Positions 8,961-17,353 of a DNA stretch of 64,000 bases are shown in pieces. A model generated the notes under the pieces. The model had not been told where the DNA came from, did not search any database, and saw nothing but the letters and a program-made list of their open reading frames with translations. Source of the DNA: Paraburkholderia sartisoli (GTDB taxonomy: Bacteria; Pseudomonadota; Gammaproteobacteria; Burkholderiales; Burkholderiaceae); NCBI RefSeq assembly GCF_900107685.1, contig NZ_FNRQ01000007.1:310001-374000 (forward strand), given 5' to 3'. Both the position numbers and the translations under genes were made by a program. Each line of letters starts with the position of its first letter. Positions within the stretch are counted from its first letter, which is position 1.

Positions 8961-9365
8961 ATGTCGAACACCACGCAGCAGCCCACACGCACTGTGAAGA
9001 TTCCAGGTCCCGATCACCCGATCACCATCGAGCGCAACGCCACGCGCGTGGTGGTTTCCATCGCGGGCCGCACGCTCGCCGACACGCGTCGCGCGCTGAA
9101 GCTGCGCGAGGCCAGCTATCCGGCCGTGCTGTATATCCCGCGCGAAGACGTGGACATGACGCTGCTCGAGCGCGCCGATCACACCACTTACTGCCCGTAC
9201 AAAGGCGAATGCGCGTACTACTCGATTCCGACCGGTGGCGAGCGCTCGGTCAACGCGGTATGGACGTACGAGAATCCGTACGATGCGGTCGCACTGATCA
9301 AGGACCACGTCGCGTTCTATCCGGACCGGGTCGACGCCATCGAGGAACTGGATTCCGCCGCCTGA
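8961..9365 (+). CDS. DUF427 domain protein
   Basis: 134-residue protein matching the DUF427 family in length and key features. These are an opening G-P-D-H-P segment, the SYPAVLYIPREDVDM strand and turn, the CPYKGECAYYSI segment and the late NAVWTYENPYDA motif. The family has a small beta-rich fold and no settled function. It has its own start 199 bp after the permease and converges with ttuC. No signal peptide or membrane segment is seen. Confidence 0.85.
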   Translation: MSNTTQQPTRTVKIPGPDHPITIERNATRVVVSIAGRTLADTRRALKLREASYPAVLYIPREDVDMTLLERADHTTYCPYKGECAYYSIPTGGERSVNAVWTYENPYDAVALIKDHVAFYPDRVDAIEELDSAA

Positions 9366-9407
9366 GGACGCCAACCCGCACACCAATCCGCACGATCAAA
9401 CGCGCAC

Positions 9408-10490
9408 TCAACCCAGCCGCGCCGCGATCGCCTTGCCGACTTCCGTCGTATTCGCACGGCCGCCCAGGTCCCCCGTGTGGGGACCATCCTTCAGCACCGC
9501 TTCGATGGCACCGAGGATCGCGTCGTGCGCTTCATGCTCGACGCCCTCGCCCTTGCCGAGGAAGTCGAGCATCATCGCCGCGGACCAGATCATCGCCACC
9601 GGGTTCGCGATGTTTTTACCGGCGATGTCCGGCGCGGATCCATGCACCGGTTCGAACAGCGACGGAAACACGCGGTCCGGATTGAGGTTGCCGGACGGCG
9701 CGATGCCGATCGTCCCGGTGCAGGCCGGCCCGAGATCGGACAGGATGTCGCCGAACAGGTTGGTCGCCACCACTACGTCGAAGCGATCCGGGTTTAGCAC
9801 GAAGCGCGCGCACAGGATGTCGATGTGCTGCCTGTCCCATTTCACGTCCGGATAAAGCGCGGCCACTTCTGCCGCGCGTGCGTCCCACCACGGCATGCTG
9901 ATCGAAATGCCGTTGCTCTTGGTCGCCACCGTGATCGTCTTTTCGCGGCGCCGCGCGAGATCGAACGCGAACTTCAGCACGCGCTCGGAGCCCTTGCGCG
10001 TGAAGATCGATTGCTGCATCACGAGTTCACGCTCGGTGCCCTCGAACATCGTGCCACCCACCGACGAGTATTCGCCCTCGGTGTTCTCGCGCACGATCAT
10101 GAAATCGATGTCGCCCGCCTTGCGCCCGGCAAGCGGTGAAGGCACGCCGTCGAACAGCCGCGCGGGGCGCAGGTTGATGTACTGGTCGAACTCGCGGCGA
10201 AATTTCAGCAGCGAGCCCCACAGCGAGATGTGATCGGGCACGGCATCGGGCCAGCCAACCGCGCCAAACAGGATTGCGTCGACATCCGCGAGTTGCGCTT
10301 TCCAGTCGTCGGGCATCATCTGGCCGTGCCGCGCGTAATAGTCGCAGCTTGCCCACTCGATGTGCTGGTAATCGAGCGCGAGATCGAAGCGCTGGCTGAC
10401 GGCGTTGAGCACGCGCAACGCTTCGAGCATCACTTCCTTGCCGATGCCGTCTCCTGGAATCACAGCAATGCGGTATGTGGGGCGGGGCAT
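9408..10490 (-). CDS. ttuC: Tartrate dehydrogenase / D-malate-type decarboxylating dehydrogenase
   Basis: 360-residue member of the isocitrate/isopropylmalate dehydrogenase family. It opens with the nucleotide-proximal motif YRIAVIPGDGIGKEV. The substrate and metal region includes RENTEGEYSSVGG, and the conserved late segment NLFGDILSDLGPACTGTIG is present. The length and the YDLALDYQ/CDYYARHG-type N-terminal region agree with TtuC-like tartrate dehydrogenases, which oxidise tartrate and D-malate with NAD+ and Mn2+. The upstream intergenic region has a perfect inverted repeat (10517-10538). No LysR-type ttuA gene is adjacent, so the regulator is elsewhere. Confidence 0.88.
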   Translation of the reverse strand: MPRPTYRIAVIPGDGIGKEVMLEALRVLNAVSQRFDLALDYQHIEWASCDYYARHGQMMPDDWKAQLADVDAILFGAVGWPDAVPDHISLWGSLLKFRREFDQYINLRPARLFDGVPSPLAGRKAGDIDFMIVRENTEGEYSSVGGTMFEGTERELVMQQSIFTRKGSERVLKFAFDLARRREKTITVATKSNGISISMPWWDARAAEVAALYPDVKWDRQHIDILCARFVLNPDRFDVVVATNLFGDILSDLGPACTGTIGIAPSGNLNPDRVFPSLFEPVHGSAPDIAGKNIANPVAMIWSAAMMLDFLGKGEGVEHEAHDAILGAIEAVLKDGPHTGDLGGRANTTEVGKAIAARLG

Positions 10491-10516
10491 GCGGGTCTCC
10501 TGGTTGTGTCTGCGGC

Positions 10517-10538
10517 AACCATTCTATTGCGAATGGTT
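10517..10538. promoter_or_regulatory. Inverted repeat upstream of ttuC, probable operator
   Basis: AACCATTC, 6 bp spacer TATTGC, GAATGGTT: a perfect 8+8 bp dyad that includes an ATTC-N6-GAAT core. It lies 27 bp upstream of the ttuC start codon, close to where a promoter would be. Dyads of this type are typical of LysR or GntR sites. The binding protein is not identified here. Confidence 0.5.
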
Positions 10539-10837
10539 TCTTGCGGTGTTCGCGTAGCGCGAAGCGTCGGAAATCAGTTGGCTGCCGGCCGCTCGACGAT
10601 GGGCGCGGAGGCTGCCGCGCGGAGCCGCTTTCGCATGCAGGAGGCCGTCGACGGGCACAGCGCCGCGAATTGCCTGCATAGTCTCACTTCGCCGGGAACC
10701 TCTTCGCGGCTTACCCGTTCGTAGCCGGCTCGCGGCAACTGAAACCGGCGCCATGCCCCTGGCAATATTCGCGGGCATCGAGCCATAACCCTACGTCCAC
10801 ATCACGTCCTGCACGATGGTCTCGCGCAGGATCGCTG
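10539..10837. other. Gene-free region between ttuC and arsH
   Basis: About 300 bp with short overlapping open frames on both strands, none with recognisable protein features, ribosome sites or consistent codon bias. It may contain degraded coding remnants; I cannot assign any. Confidence 0.4.
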
Positions 10838-11602
10838 TCACTCCGTTTCGCCGTCGTCCGTGTCTGCATTGGCGGTTAGTGCTTCATGATCCATGGCGGC
10901 GTTTGCCAGTGTCATCGCCGGCTCTGGATGCGCTGTTTTTCGCTCGCTGTAGCGATCGGTCAAATAATCCGACCGGTCGCGCACAAGCAGCGTGAACTTG
11001 TACAGCTCTTCCATCACGTCGACGACGCGATCGTAATAAGCCGATGGTTTCATCCGGCCGTCGGCGTCGAACTCCTGCCAGGCCTTCGCCACCGACGACT
11101 GGTTCGGAATGGTCACCATCCGCATCCAGCGGCCGAGCACGCGCAACGCATTCACGGCGTTGAACGACTGCGATCCGCCGCACACCTGCATCACGGCAAG
11201 CGTGCGGCCTTGGGTCGGACGCACGCCACCGCTTTCAAGCGGTAGCCAGTCGATCTGATTCTTGAAGACGGCCGTTAGCGTGCCGTGACGCTCCGGGCTG
11301 CACCATACCTGTCCTTCCGACCATTCCGACAGTGCGCGCAGCTCGGCCACTTTCGGATGATCGGCAGCGACGCTGTCTGTCAGCGGCAAGCCGTGCGGAT
11401 CGAAGACCCGCGTTTCGGCGCCGAAATGACGCAGGATGCGTTCGGCTTCCAGCGTCAGAAGCCGGCTGTATGACGTGGGGCGCAACGAACCGTAGAGCAG
11501 CAAAATTCGCGGTGCGTGTTGCGAAACCGCGCGTGGTTCGAGTTTCCGCAAATCCGGCGTGTCGAGGTGCGGCGCACTGACGTTGGGAATATCCTGTGTC
11601 AT
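10838..11602 (-). CDS. arsH: ArsH organoarsenical oxidase (NADPH:FMN oxidoreductase)
   Basis: 254-residue flavodoxin-fold protein. Diagnostic segments are RILLLYGSLRPTSYSRLL near residue 33 (FMN phosphate loop) and WCSPERHGTLTAVFKNQIDW near 100. ArsH proteins oxidise trivalent methylated or aromatic arsenicals to less toxic pentavalent forms using NADPH and FMN. The ATG overlaps the arsC stop by 4 bases, so translation is probably coupled. Last gene of the ars operon. Confidence 0.93.
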   Translation of the reverse strand: MTQDIPNVSAPHLDTPDLRKLEPRAVSQHAPRILLLYGSLRPTSYSRLLTLEAERILRHFGAETRVFDPHGLPLTDSVAADHPKVAELRALSEWSEGQVWCSPERHGTLTAVFKNQIDWLPLESGGVRPTQGRTLAVMQVCGGSQSFNAVNALRVLGRWMRMVTIPNQSSVAKAWQEFDADGRMKPSAYYDRVVDVMEELYKFTLLVRDRSDYLTDRYSERKTAHPEPAMTLANAAMDHEALTANADTDDGETE

Positions 11603-12024
11603 TCGCGGACCCTGCGTCCCGCGCTATCGATCACCGGTTCGCCGTCCTCCTTGGCAAACGCGCCCTTTTGCGGCGCGGGCAGAATGTCGAGCACGACCTC
11701 GGAGGGCCGGCACAGGCGCACGCCAAGCGGTGTGACAACGAACGGGCGATTGATGAGGATCGGGTGTTCCAGCATCGCGTCGAGCAATGCCTCATCGCTC
11801 ACCAATGGATCGTCCAGGCCCAGATCGGCGTAAGGCGTACCCTTTTCACGCAGCGCGGCGCGGACCGTGAGACCGGCGCGGGCGATCAGATCCTTCAGCG
11901 TGGTCCTGTCCGGAGGGGTTTTCAGGTATTCGATGATCTCTGGCTCGATGCCCGCGTTGCGGATCATGGCCAGCGTGTTGCGTGACGTGCCGCAATCCGG
12001 ATTGTGATAAATCGTGATGCTCAT
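11599..12024 (-). CDS. arsC: Glutaredoxin-dependent arsenate reductase ArsC
   Basis: 141-residue cytoplasmic arsenate reductase. The catalytic cysteine is in YHNPDCGTSRNTL (C12 region), and the oxyanion-binding arginines lie in INRPFVVTPLGVRLCRP. This is the plasmid R773/Grx-type ArsC, reducing arsenate to arsenite with glutathione and glutaredoxin. Its start overlaps the acr3 stop by 4 bases and its stop overlaps the arsH start by 4 bases. Arsenite made here is exported by Acr3. Confidence 0.94.
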   Translation of the reverse strand: MSITIYHNPDCGTSRNTLAMIRNAGIEPEIIEYLKTPPDRTTLKDLIARAGLTVRAALREKGTPYADLGLDDPLVSDEALLDAMLEHPILINRPFVVTPLGVRLCRPSEVVLDILPAPQKGAFAKEDGEPVIDSAGRRVRE

Positions 12025-13106
12025 GCTTCTTGCCTCCTGATGCCCTGTTTCCCTTCGTACCAGTGTTGCGAGCGGTTCACCATGCCGACGACAAACAGCA
12101 TCACCGGCACTTCGATCAGCACGCCGACCACCGTGGCGAGCGCCGCACCCGAATGAAAGCCGAACAGGCTGATCGCGGTCGCTACCGCGAGCTCGAAGAA
12201 ATTGCTTGCCCCGATGAGACTGGACGGCCCGGCAACACAATGCGCGACACCGAGCCGGCGATTCAACACGTACGCAAGACCGGAATTGAACAACACCTGG
12301 ATGAGGATCGGCACCGCAAGCATGGCGATGACGAGGGGTTCCCGGATAATCGCCTGCCCCTGGAACGCGAAGAGCAGCACCAGTGTTGCGAGCAGCGCGC
12401 AGATCGAATAGGGGCCGAGGCGCGCGACCGCCTGCCGGAAATACACTTCACCTCTCGCCAGCAGGCGCCGACGCAGTAACTGGGCAAGGGCAACCGGGAT
12501 CACGATGTAGAGGCCAACCGAAATGATCAGCGTATCCCAGGGCACCGTGATCGCCGACAGGCCAAGCAGGAATGCGACAAGCGGCGCGAAGGCCACGATC
12601 ATGATGGAATCGTTCAGCGCCACTTGCGAGAGCGTGAAGTACGGATCGCCCCGGCAGAGTTGCGACCAGACGAACACCATCGCCGTGCATGGCGCCGCGG
12701 CCAGCAGGATCAGACCGGCGATATAGCTGTCGACCTGATCGACGGGAAGCCACGGCGCAAACACATGGCGGATGAAGATCCAGCCGAGCAGCGCCATCGA
12801 GAACGGTTTGACGAACCAGTTCACGAACAGCGTGACGCCGATACCACGCCACTGGCGCCTGACCTGGGTCATCGCGGCGAAGTCGATCTTGACCAGCATC
12901 GGGATGATCATCATCCAGATCAGCACACCGACCGGGAGATTGACCTGCGCCGCTTCCATGCGGCCGATCGCCTGAAAGAGCCCGGGAAACACCTGCCCGA
13001 GCAGGATGCCGCCCACGATGCAGAATGCGACCCAGACCGTCAGGTAACGCTCAAAAAAACCCATCGTCGGGTGTGTGCCGCCGCTTGCCGTATCAATGCT
13101 GCTCAT
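12021..13106 (-). CDS. acr3: Arsenite efflux permease Acr3
   Basis: 361-residue inner-membrane antiporter of the ACR3/BART superfamily with about ten transmembrane segments. The essential cysteine in the LAAAPCTAMVFVWSQL helix is present, as are the family segments MMIIPMLVKIDF near the N-terminus and a C-terminal GASNFFELAVATAISLFG. It exports arsenite using the proton motive force. The ATG at 13106 overlaps the 3' end of arsI by 14 bp. Confidence 0.94.
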   Translation of the reverse strand: MSSIDTASGGTHPTMGFFERYLTVWVAFCIVGGILLGQVFPGLFQAIGRMEAAQVNLPVGVLIWMMIIPMLVKIDFAAMTQVRRQWRGIGVTLFVNWFVKPFSMALLGWIFIRHVFAPWLPVDQVDSYIAGLILLAAAPCTAMVFVWSQLCRGDPYFTLSQVALNDSIMIVAFAPLVAFLLGLSAITVPWDTLIISVGLYIVIPVALAQLLRRRLLARGEVYFRQAVARLGPYSICALLATLVLLFAFQGQAIIREPLVIAMLAVPILIQVLFNSGLAYVLNRRLGVAHCVAGPSSLIGASNFFELAVATAISLFGFHSGAALATVVGVLIEVPVMLFVVGMVNRSQHWYEGKQGIRRQEA

Positions 13107-13563
13107 TTGATTCTTCCGCGAGCTTCTCACCGGTCGCGCAGCATGCGGCCGGCGATTGAGCGTGTGGTTGCGATGGTTCGCGCGAGCGGCCGTAGACCGG
13201 TGCGGCTTCGAGCGTCTTGAAAGTTTCCCAGGCGACGCCCTGCGGATCGATCGTCCACGCCTTGTCTGACCTGGCATAACAACAGGTCGTCCCTGTCTGG
13301 ATTTGTACCGGGAGTTGCGCCGCAGCGAAACGTGCATTCATCTCGGCCAGCTCAGCATCGGTTTCGACCTGGATACCGACGTGATCGACGCCCGGTTTCG
13401 CACCGCGCTGCGAAATGGCGAAGTTCACCGCCGGATCGGTCAGTTCCCATTTGCAGTAGTCGGCTTTGAGCACGGCTGGTTCGGCATTGCCGAACATGGC
13501 GCTATAGAACCGGATGCTGTCGCCGAGGTTCTCCACCGCGACGTGAATATGCATGCGCTTCAT
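13093..13563 (-). CDS. arsI: ArsI/CadI family VOC protein, probable C-As lyase
   Basis: 156-residue vicinal-oxygen-chelate dioxygenase. Predicted Fe(II) ligands are an N-terminal His (H5 or H7), H61 and E113. The vicinal cysteine pair C94-C95 matches the pair that binds the trivalent organoarsenical in characterised ArsI, which cleaves methyl-As and aryl-As bonds. A second Cys pair (C141-C142) lies in a hydrophilic C-terminal tail. The ATG at 13563 overlaps the arsR stop by 4 bases. A CadI-like metal-induced role without lyase activity is the alternative, but the CC pair and the adjacent arsH favour C-As lyase. Confidence 0.88.
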   Translation of the reverse strand: MKRMHIHVAVENLGDSIRFYSAMFGNAEPAVLKADYCKWELTDPAVNFAISQRGAKPGVDHVGIQVETDAELAEMNARFAAAQLPVQIQTGTTCCYARSDKAWTIDPQGVAWETFKTLEAAPVYGRSREPSQPHAQSPAACCATGEKLAEESNEQH

Positions 13564-13892
13564 GGCGTGTCTCCGCAGCAGTCGGGAACATCGCTCGCGG
13601 CACAGGTCGCGCCCGCGCAGCAATTCTCCGTCAGGAAACCAATCAGGCCCGTCATCGCATCGAAGTTAGCCGTGTAGATGACGAACCGTCCGTCCTGTCG
13701 CGGCTTCACCAGGTCTGCGTGCGACAGGTCTTTCAGATGGAACGACAGACTTGAAGGGGAAAGCCCAACCTGCTGCGCGATCTCACCCGCAGGCATGCCG
13801 TCCGGACCGGCGACGACCAGCAAGCGAAAGATCGCGAGGCGCGATTCGTGGGCGAGCGCGCTCAGTGCGCGCACAACGAGATTCGAGTCCAT
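13560..13892 (-). CDS. arsR: ArsR/SmtB family arsenic-responsive repressor
   Basis: 110-residue winged-helix repressor. The HTH is around residues 33-60, containing LSPSSLSFHLKDL. The usual CVC motif of the R773 recognition helix is absent. Candidate As(III) ligands are instead at the C-terminus: C91, C92, C97, C105 and C106. This resembles the C-terminal Cys arrangement of Acidithiobacillus ferrooxidans ArsR. The ATG at 13892 gives the family length; a TTG at 13928 would add residues and overlap the operator-like dyad. First gene of the operon and presumably autoregulatory. Confidence 0.92.
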   Translation of the reverse strand: MDSNLVVRALSALAHESRLAIFRLLVVAGPDGMPAGEIAQQVGLSPSSLSFHLKDLSHADLVKPRQDGRFVIYTANFDAMTGLIGFLTENCCAGATCAASDVPDCCGDTP

Positions 13893-13921
13893 GGGCAGAA
13901 CGATAAGCCATCCGCTTCGAC

Positions 13922-13941
13922 ATTTCAAGTATTATTGAAAT
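13922..13941. promoter_or_regulatory. ArsR operator-like inverted repeat
   Basis: ATTTCAA, 6 bp spacer GTATTA, TTGAAAT: a perfect 7+7 dyad centred about 40 bp upstream of the arsR start. Size, A/T-richness and position fit an ArsR/SmtB operator overlapping the promoter. Confidence 0.65.
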
Positions 13942-14059
13942 GAAGTCGATGTGCGGGTTTTTTGCGGACCCATACGCCGGGTGATCAGCGTAGCGGCGCG
14001 ACTGCGGTCACCAGCAAATCGCTCAGCAAGTCAGCTGAAGCGGACCTCGCCACCCCGAG

Positions 14060-15106
14060 TCATTCGGCAAGATCAGGCAGCGGAATCGTCTCGCGCAGCA
14101 AGTCGCTATAGGCACGCTCGATCAGCGCAATATCGCGTGCCTGATTGCTCGCGTGGATACCGCACAGTTGCGGCAGCAACAGTTCGACCGCGCGGCACGC
14201 CGGATAATCGCGCACGCGCAGCGCAGGCTCGATCGTCGTGAAGAAGGCTGTTGTGGGCACATCGAAGCCCGCTGCGGCGTGTACGGCCGCCGTGTCGCAG
14301 GTCAGCACACAGCGCGCGCCCCGAATCAGCGCGAGAAAATGCGCCGTATCGATGGCGACGGACTGCACGTCGACATAACGTGCATGATTAACCGGACCAA
14401 ATCCGAGCACCGGCAGATCGTATCGCTTCACCAGCCGGCCAACGAGATCCGCGCGAACGTGCTGGGGAATGCTGCGCACCGGCGTGCTCGCCGACGCGCA
14501 GAACAGGACGTATGGCTGGTCCCGCCATTGGGCCGGCAACGCCGGCAGCGATACGTCTGCAAGCCAGCGGTTTGCTTTCTGGCTCGACGGAACGCTCGAT
14601 GCATCGACGCCCAGCGCGCCCAGAAAAAAGTCGATCATGGGCAGCGCGGCGAAGTCCGGCCAGAAGAGATGATTGCCGACATCGATGACGGTGGCGCCAT
14701 CGGGCAATTCGCTCAGGGAAAACGGCAGCGTGACGCGCGCCGACAGCAAGGCGCCCGCGAGTGCATACAGTTCTTCCACGAATGCAGGCGCGCGGCCTGG
14801 ACGATAGAGCGTGAACCTCACGTCAGGGAACGCGTGCATCACAGCCGACATCGCCGTGAGCCCGATGATCGAATCGCCGAGCGTCACGCCCATTCCGTTG
14901 ACGACGTGAACGTCGGATGTCGTGCGGTAGTCGATACTGAAACGCTCTACCCCCGCGTTGAAAATCCCTGGCAGATCCGCCGCTGCCCGGTAGCCCTCGA
15001 CGCTGTCGTCGCCCGTTTCCAGATCGTACGAAGCCACGAGACGTCCGTCCGGAGAAAGGAGCGATCCGGGAAACGTCAATGCATCGGCTGGATTGAGAGG
15101 GTTCAC
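14060..15106 (-). CDS. Glycosyltransferase family 9-like (heptosyltransferase superfamily) protein
   Basis: 348-residue predicted GT-B fold protein. The C-terminal half holds the nucleotide-sugar-binding signature of the ADP-heptose:LPS heptosyltransferase superfamily: LIRGARCVLTCDTAAVHAAA then a G-F-D-V-P-T turn, near residues 265-295. The N-terminal half has VVNGMGVTLGDSIIGLTAM, resembling the family's opening GDxxxxTP loop. The predicted start is GTG at 15106. No other LPS gene is nearby, so acceptor and sugar are unknown. Confidence 0.7.
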   Translation of the reverse strand: MNPLNPADALTFPGSLLSPDGRLVASYDLETGDDSVEGYRAAADLPGIFNAGVERFSIDYRTTSDVHVVNGMGVTLGDSIIGLTAMSAVMHAFPDVRFTLYRPGRAPAFVEELYALAGALLSARVTLPFSLSELPDGATVIDVGNHLFWPDFAALPMIDFFLGALGVDASSVPSSQKANRWLADVSLPALPAQWRDQPYVLFCASASTPVRSIPQHVRADLVGRLVKRYDLPVLGFGPVNHARYVDVQSVAIDTAHFLALIRGARCVLTCDTAAVHAAAGFDVPTTAFFTTIEPALRVRDYPACRAVELLLPQLCGIHASNQARDIALIERAYSDLLRETIPLPDLAE

Positions 15107-15354
15107 GCGTCGATCCGCCTTGTGTGTGTCAGCATGGAAGAGCGGACATGATAAGACAGAGCGACGATGGTTACAGCCGGTTACGTAATAGTGGCGTGCG
15201 CCGCCGGCATCGTGCGCATGCGGGTGGAAATGTCGGTGCCTTCTATCGCGTCAACGAGCGGGCCGTCGTAGCGCGCATCGCTGGAAAACAGCGTGCCGGA
15301 GCCCGCTTCCCCGAGGCTCATGCTGCCCGGTGAATGGGACCGCCCGACCCGCGT

Positions 15355-15909
15355 TCAATAATACGGATACGGGGCGTACATGACCGGCGGCGGCGCCATG
15401 TAGCGCGGCGGAGGCGCCATGTACACCGGTTGCGGCGCGTAGACCGGCATCTGCGGCTGCGCGATCGTGTTGCCTTTGGACGTCATGCACTGCGCGTAGG
15501 CCGCGTCGTAGCGCGCCTGCAAACCGGCCGCCGAATACTGCGCGCCGTTTGCGCCCGCCGCGCCACCGACCAGCAGCCCGCTGCCCGCGCCGATCGCCGC
15601 ACCGGCGCCCGGATTGCCCGCCGCCGCGCCCAGCAGCGCGCCCACGGCGGCGCCGCCGAGCGTGCCGACCGCGGCGCTGCCCACGCTGTTCGACGTTGCG
15701 TTCTGCGACGCCCCAGCGGCATCGCTCGCGCGGAACGCGTAGTCGCGGCACGCATAATCGTCCTGCTGGAACTGGTTGAGCGGCTCGCCGCTACGCGGCA
15801 GCGCGACGATACTCGGGCCGCTCGGCGGCACGACAGCGCAACCGCCGAGCACCAGTGCAACGAGAACCGTGGGGAGTGCGACGCGAATCATTTTCGGGCT
15901 GTGAATCAT
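15355..15909 (-). CDS. Glycine-zipper lipoprotein
   Basis: About 184 residues. A lipoprotein signal peptide ends in the lipobox VLGGC, giving an N-terminal lipidated cysteine. The middle (about residues 75-130) is a long Gly/Ala zipper (GAAVGALLGAAAG, GAGAAIGAGSG), a membrane-associated motif of YMGG/OmpA-like lipoproteins. Two cysteines flank it (YACRDYAF, YAQCMTSKG). The tail is a Pro/Tyr/Met-rich repeat region. The start is uncertain: ATG at 15909 is used, ATG at 15891 is equally plausible, and a GTG at 15942 is less likely. Predicted outer-membrane or periplasmic location. Confidence 0.8.
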   Translation of the reverse strand: MIHSPKMIRVALPTVLVALVLGGCAVVPPSGPSIVALPRSGEPLNQFQQDDYACRDYAFRASDAAGASQNATSNSVGSAAVGTLGGAAVGALLGAAAGNPGAGAAIGAGSGLLVGGAAGANGAQYSAAGLQARYDAAYAQCMTSKGNTIAQPQMPVYAPQPVYMAPPPRYMAPPPVMYAPYPYY

Positions 15910-16061
15910 GTTGGCGAAGATGGAGTAACTCAGAGTCTCCACGGTAGGCCAATCGCCCCAATTTGTGGTTACCAGATCGTTACTGAAAGTTTTTTCGCTT
16001 ACATTTCGCCAGCACCGCCCGCGCGCGCAAATGCAGGGCTCGCAGGAAACGCTTCATGCGC

Positions 16062-16517
16062 TCACAGCATCTTGCGGTATTGCACGAATCCCGAACGGTC
16101 CGCGATACGGTCGTACAGCTGCATCGCGTCATGATTCGTTTCGTGCGTCAGCCACCACACGCGCGAGCACTGCGCCCCGGCCGCCCGTGCGTACACTTCC
16201 TCGATCAGCTTCCGGCCGATTCCGGCGCCGCGCACGCCGTTTTCCACGAACAGGTCCTGCAGGTAGCAATAGTCGCCGACGGTCCAGCAGGACCGGTGCA
16301 TGATCCAGTGCACCATGCCAACCGCCCGGCCATCGAGCAGCGCGAGCGCGCCGAACACCGGTTCCGCGGGGTCGAGAATCCGGTCCCACGTGAGCTTCGT
16401 CGTTTCAGCGGGAATGTCGGTTTTATAGAACGCCTGATAGCCGCGCCACAGCGGCAGCCATGCGTCGAAATCGTCCGGCGACAATAGTCTGATCTCGGTT
16501 CTTTCCGGGGATGTCAT
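16062..16517 (-). CDS. GNAT family N-acetyltransferase
   Basis: 151-residue acetyltransferase. The acetyl-CoA pyrophosphate loop is V-R-G-A-G-I-G-R-K-L (near residue 100), preceded by the LQDLFVENG strand and followed by WWLTHETNHDAMQLYDR, typical of GNAT motifs A and B. The ATG at 16517 (MTSPERTEIRLL) gives a normal N-terminus; in-frame ATGs upstream are less likely. The substrate is not predictable. No operon partner. Confidence 0.85.
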   Translation of the reverse strand: MTSPERTEIRLLSPDDFDAWLPLWRGYQAFYKTDIPAETTKLTWDRILDPAEPVFGALALLDGRAVGMVHWIMHRSCWTVGDYCYLQDLFVENGVRGAGIGRKLIEEVYARAAGAQCSRVWWLTHETNHDAMQLYDRIADRSGFVQYRKML

Positions 16518-16718
16518 GTGGTGTTTTTCCGTGGCTGGATTCATGCGTGAATTCATGCGCGAAGCACATGGATGCAAGCCAGCTTACGCGCGTCATCGCG
16601 CGAGGAAAAGTACCAGTGGAAGCCATTTCCATGGTGCCACCGTACTGGCAGCCGGGCGGCCGCGAAATGCAGATGAAGGGAGCGGCGCCCGCCGGTTGCA
16701 GCCGGGCGCCGGATGACC

Positions 16719-17132
16719 TTACTTGCCGATGCTGATCAGTTCGACTTCGAACGTCAGGTCGCTGTTCGGCGGGATCGCGCCGACACCGCGTTCGCCGTAG
16801 GCGGTTGCCGCCGGGCACGTGAGTTTCGCCTTTTCGCCGACCTTCATCTTTTGCACGCCTTCCGTCCAGCACGGAATCACGCGGTTCAGCGGGAAGCTTG
16901 CCGGGCCGCCATGTTTGGACGACGCGTCGAACTCGGTGCCGTTCGCAAGCGTGCCGCGATAGTTGACCGTCACGACATCGGTGGCCTTGGGCTGCGCGCC
17001 ATTGCCTGCCGTCAGGTGCTCGACGACCACGCCCGAAGGCAGTTTTTCGGTGGTGCTCGCCATGGCGGGTGCTGCGGTGAAAGCCGTCGAAGCAAGAACG
17101 GCGGCTGCGAGTGTGACGACGATAGATTTCAA
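16719..17132 (-). CDS. Periplasmic FKBP-type peptidyl-prolyl isomerase
   Basis: 137 residues. A Sec signal peptide (MKSIVVTLAAAVLASTAFTA, cleavage near PAMA-S) precedes a single FKBP domain with VTVNYRGTLANGTEFDAS, the WTEGVQKMKVGEKAKL strand and the closing AYGERGVGAIPPNSDLTFEV. It catalyses cis-trans isomerisation of prolyl bonds in the periplasm. Strictly, one aromatic pocket residue is replaced by Cys in the IPCWTEG segment, as is also seen in other FKBPs. Monocistronic. Confidence 0.92.
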   Translation of the reverse strand: MKSIVVTLAAAVLASTAFTAAPAMASTTEKLPSGVVVEHLTAGNGAQPKATDVVTVNYRGTLANGTEFDASSKHGGPASFPLNRVIPCWTEGVQKMKVGEKAKLTCPAATAYGERGVGAIPPNSDLTFEVELISIGK

Positions 17133-17353
17133 ATGAACCTCCAGTTGGATGCGTCGCTATTGTAAAAGACGTCACTCCGAAAGCAAGGCCCAATGAAACG
17201 TAGCGAGGAACACGCTGGCGGCATTCGCGCGAAAGCCGTTGCGGCACGCGCGAGAGCCCTGCGTTCAGACAGGCTCTCGCACGGATCATGCAGTGCGTCA
17301 GAACGTCAACACACGATCCACTATCGCCAGATCAATCCCGACCAGAACCGCTG

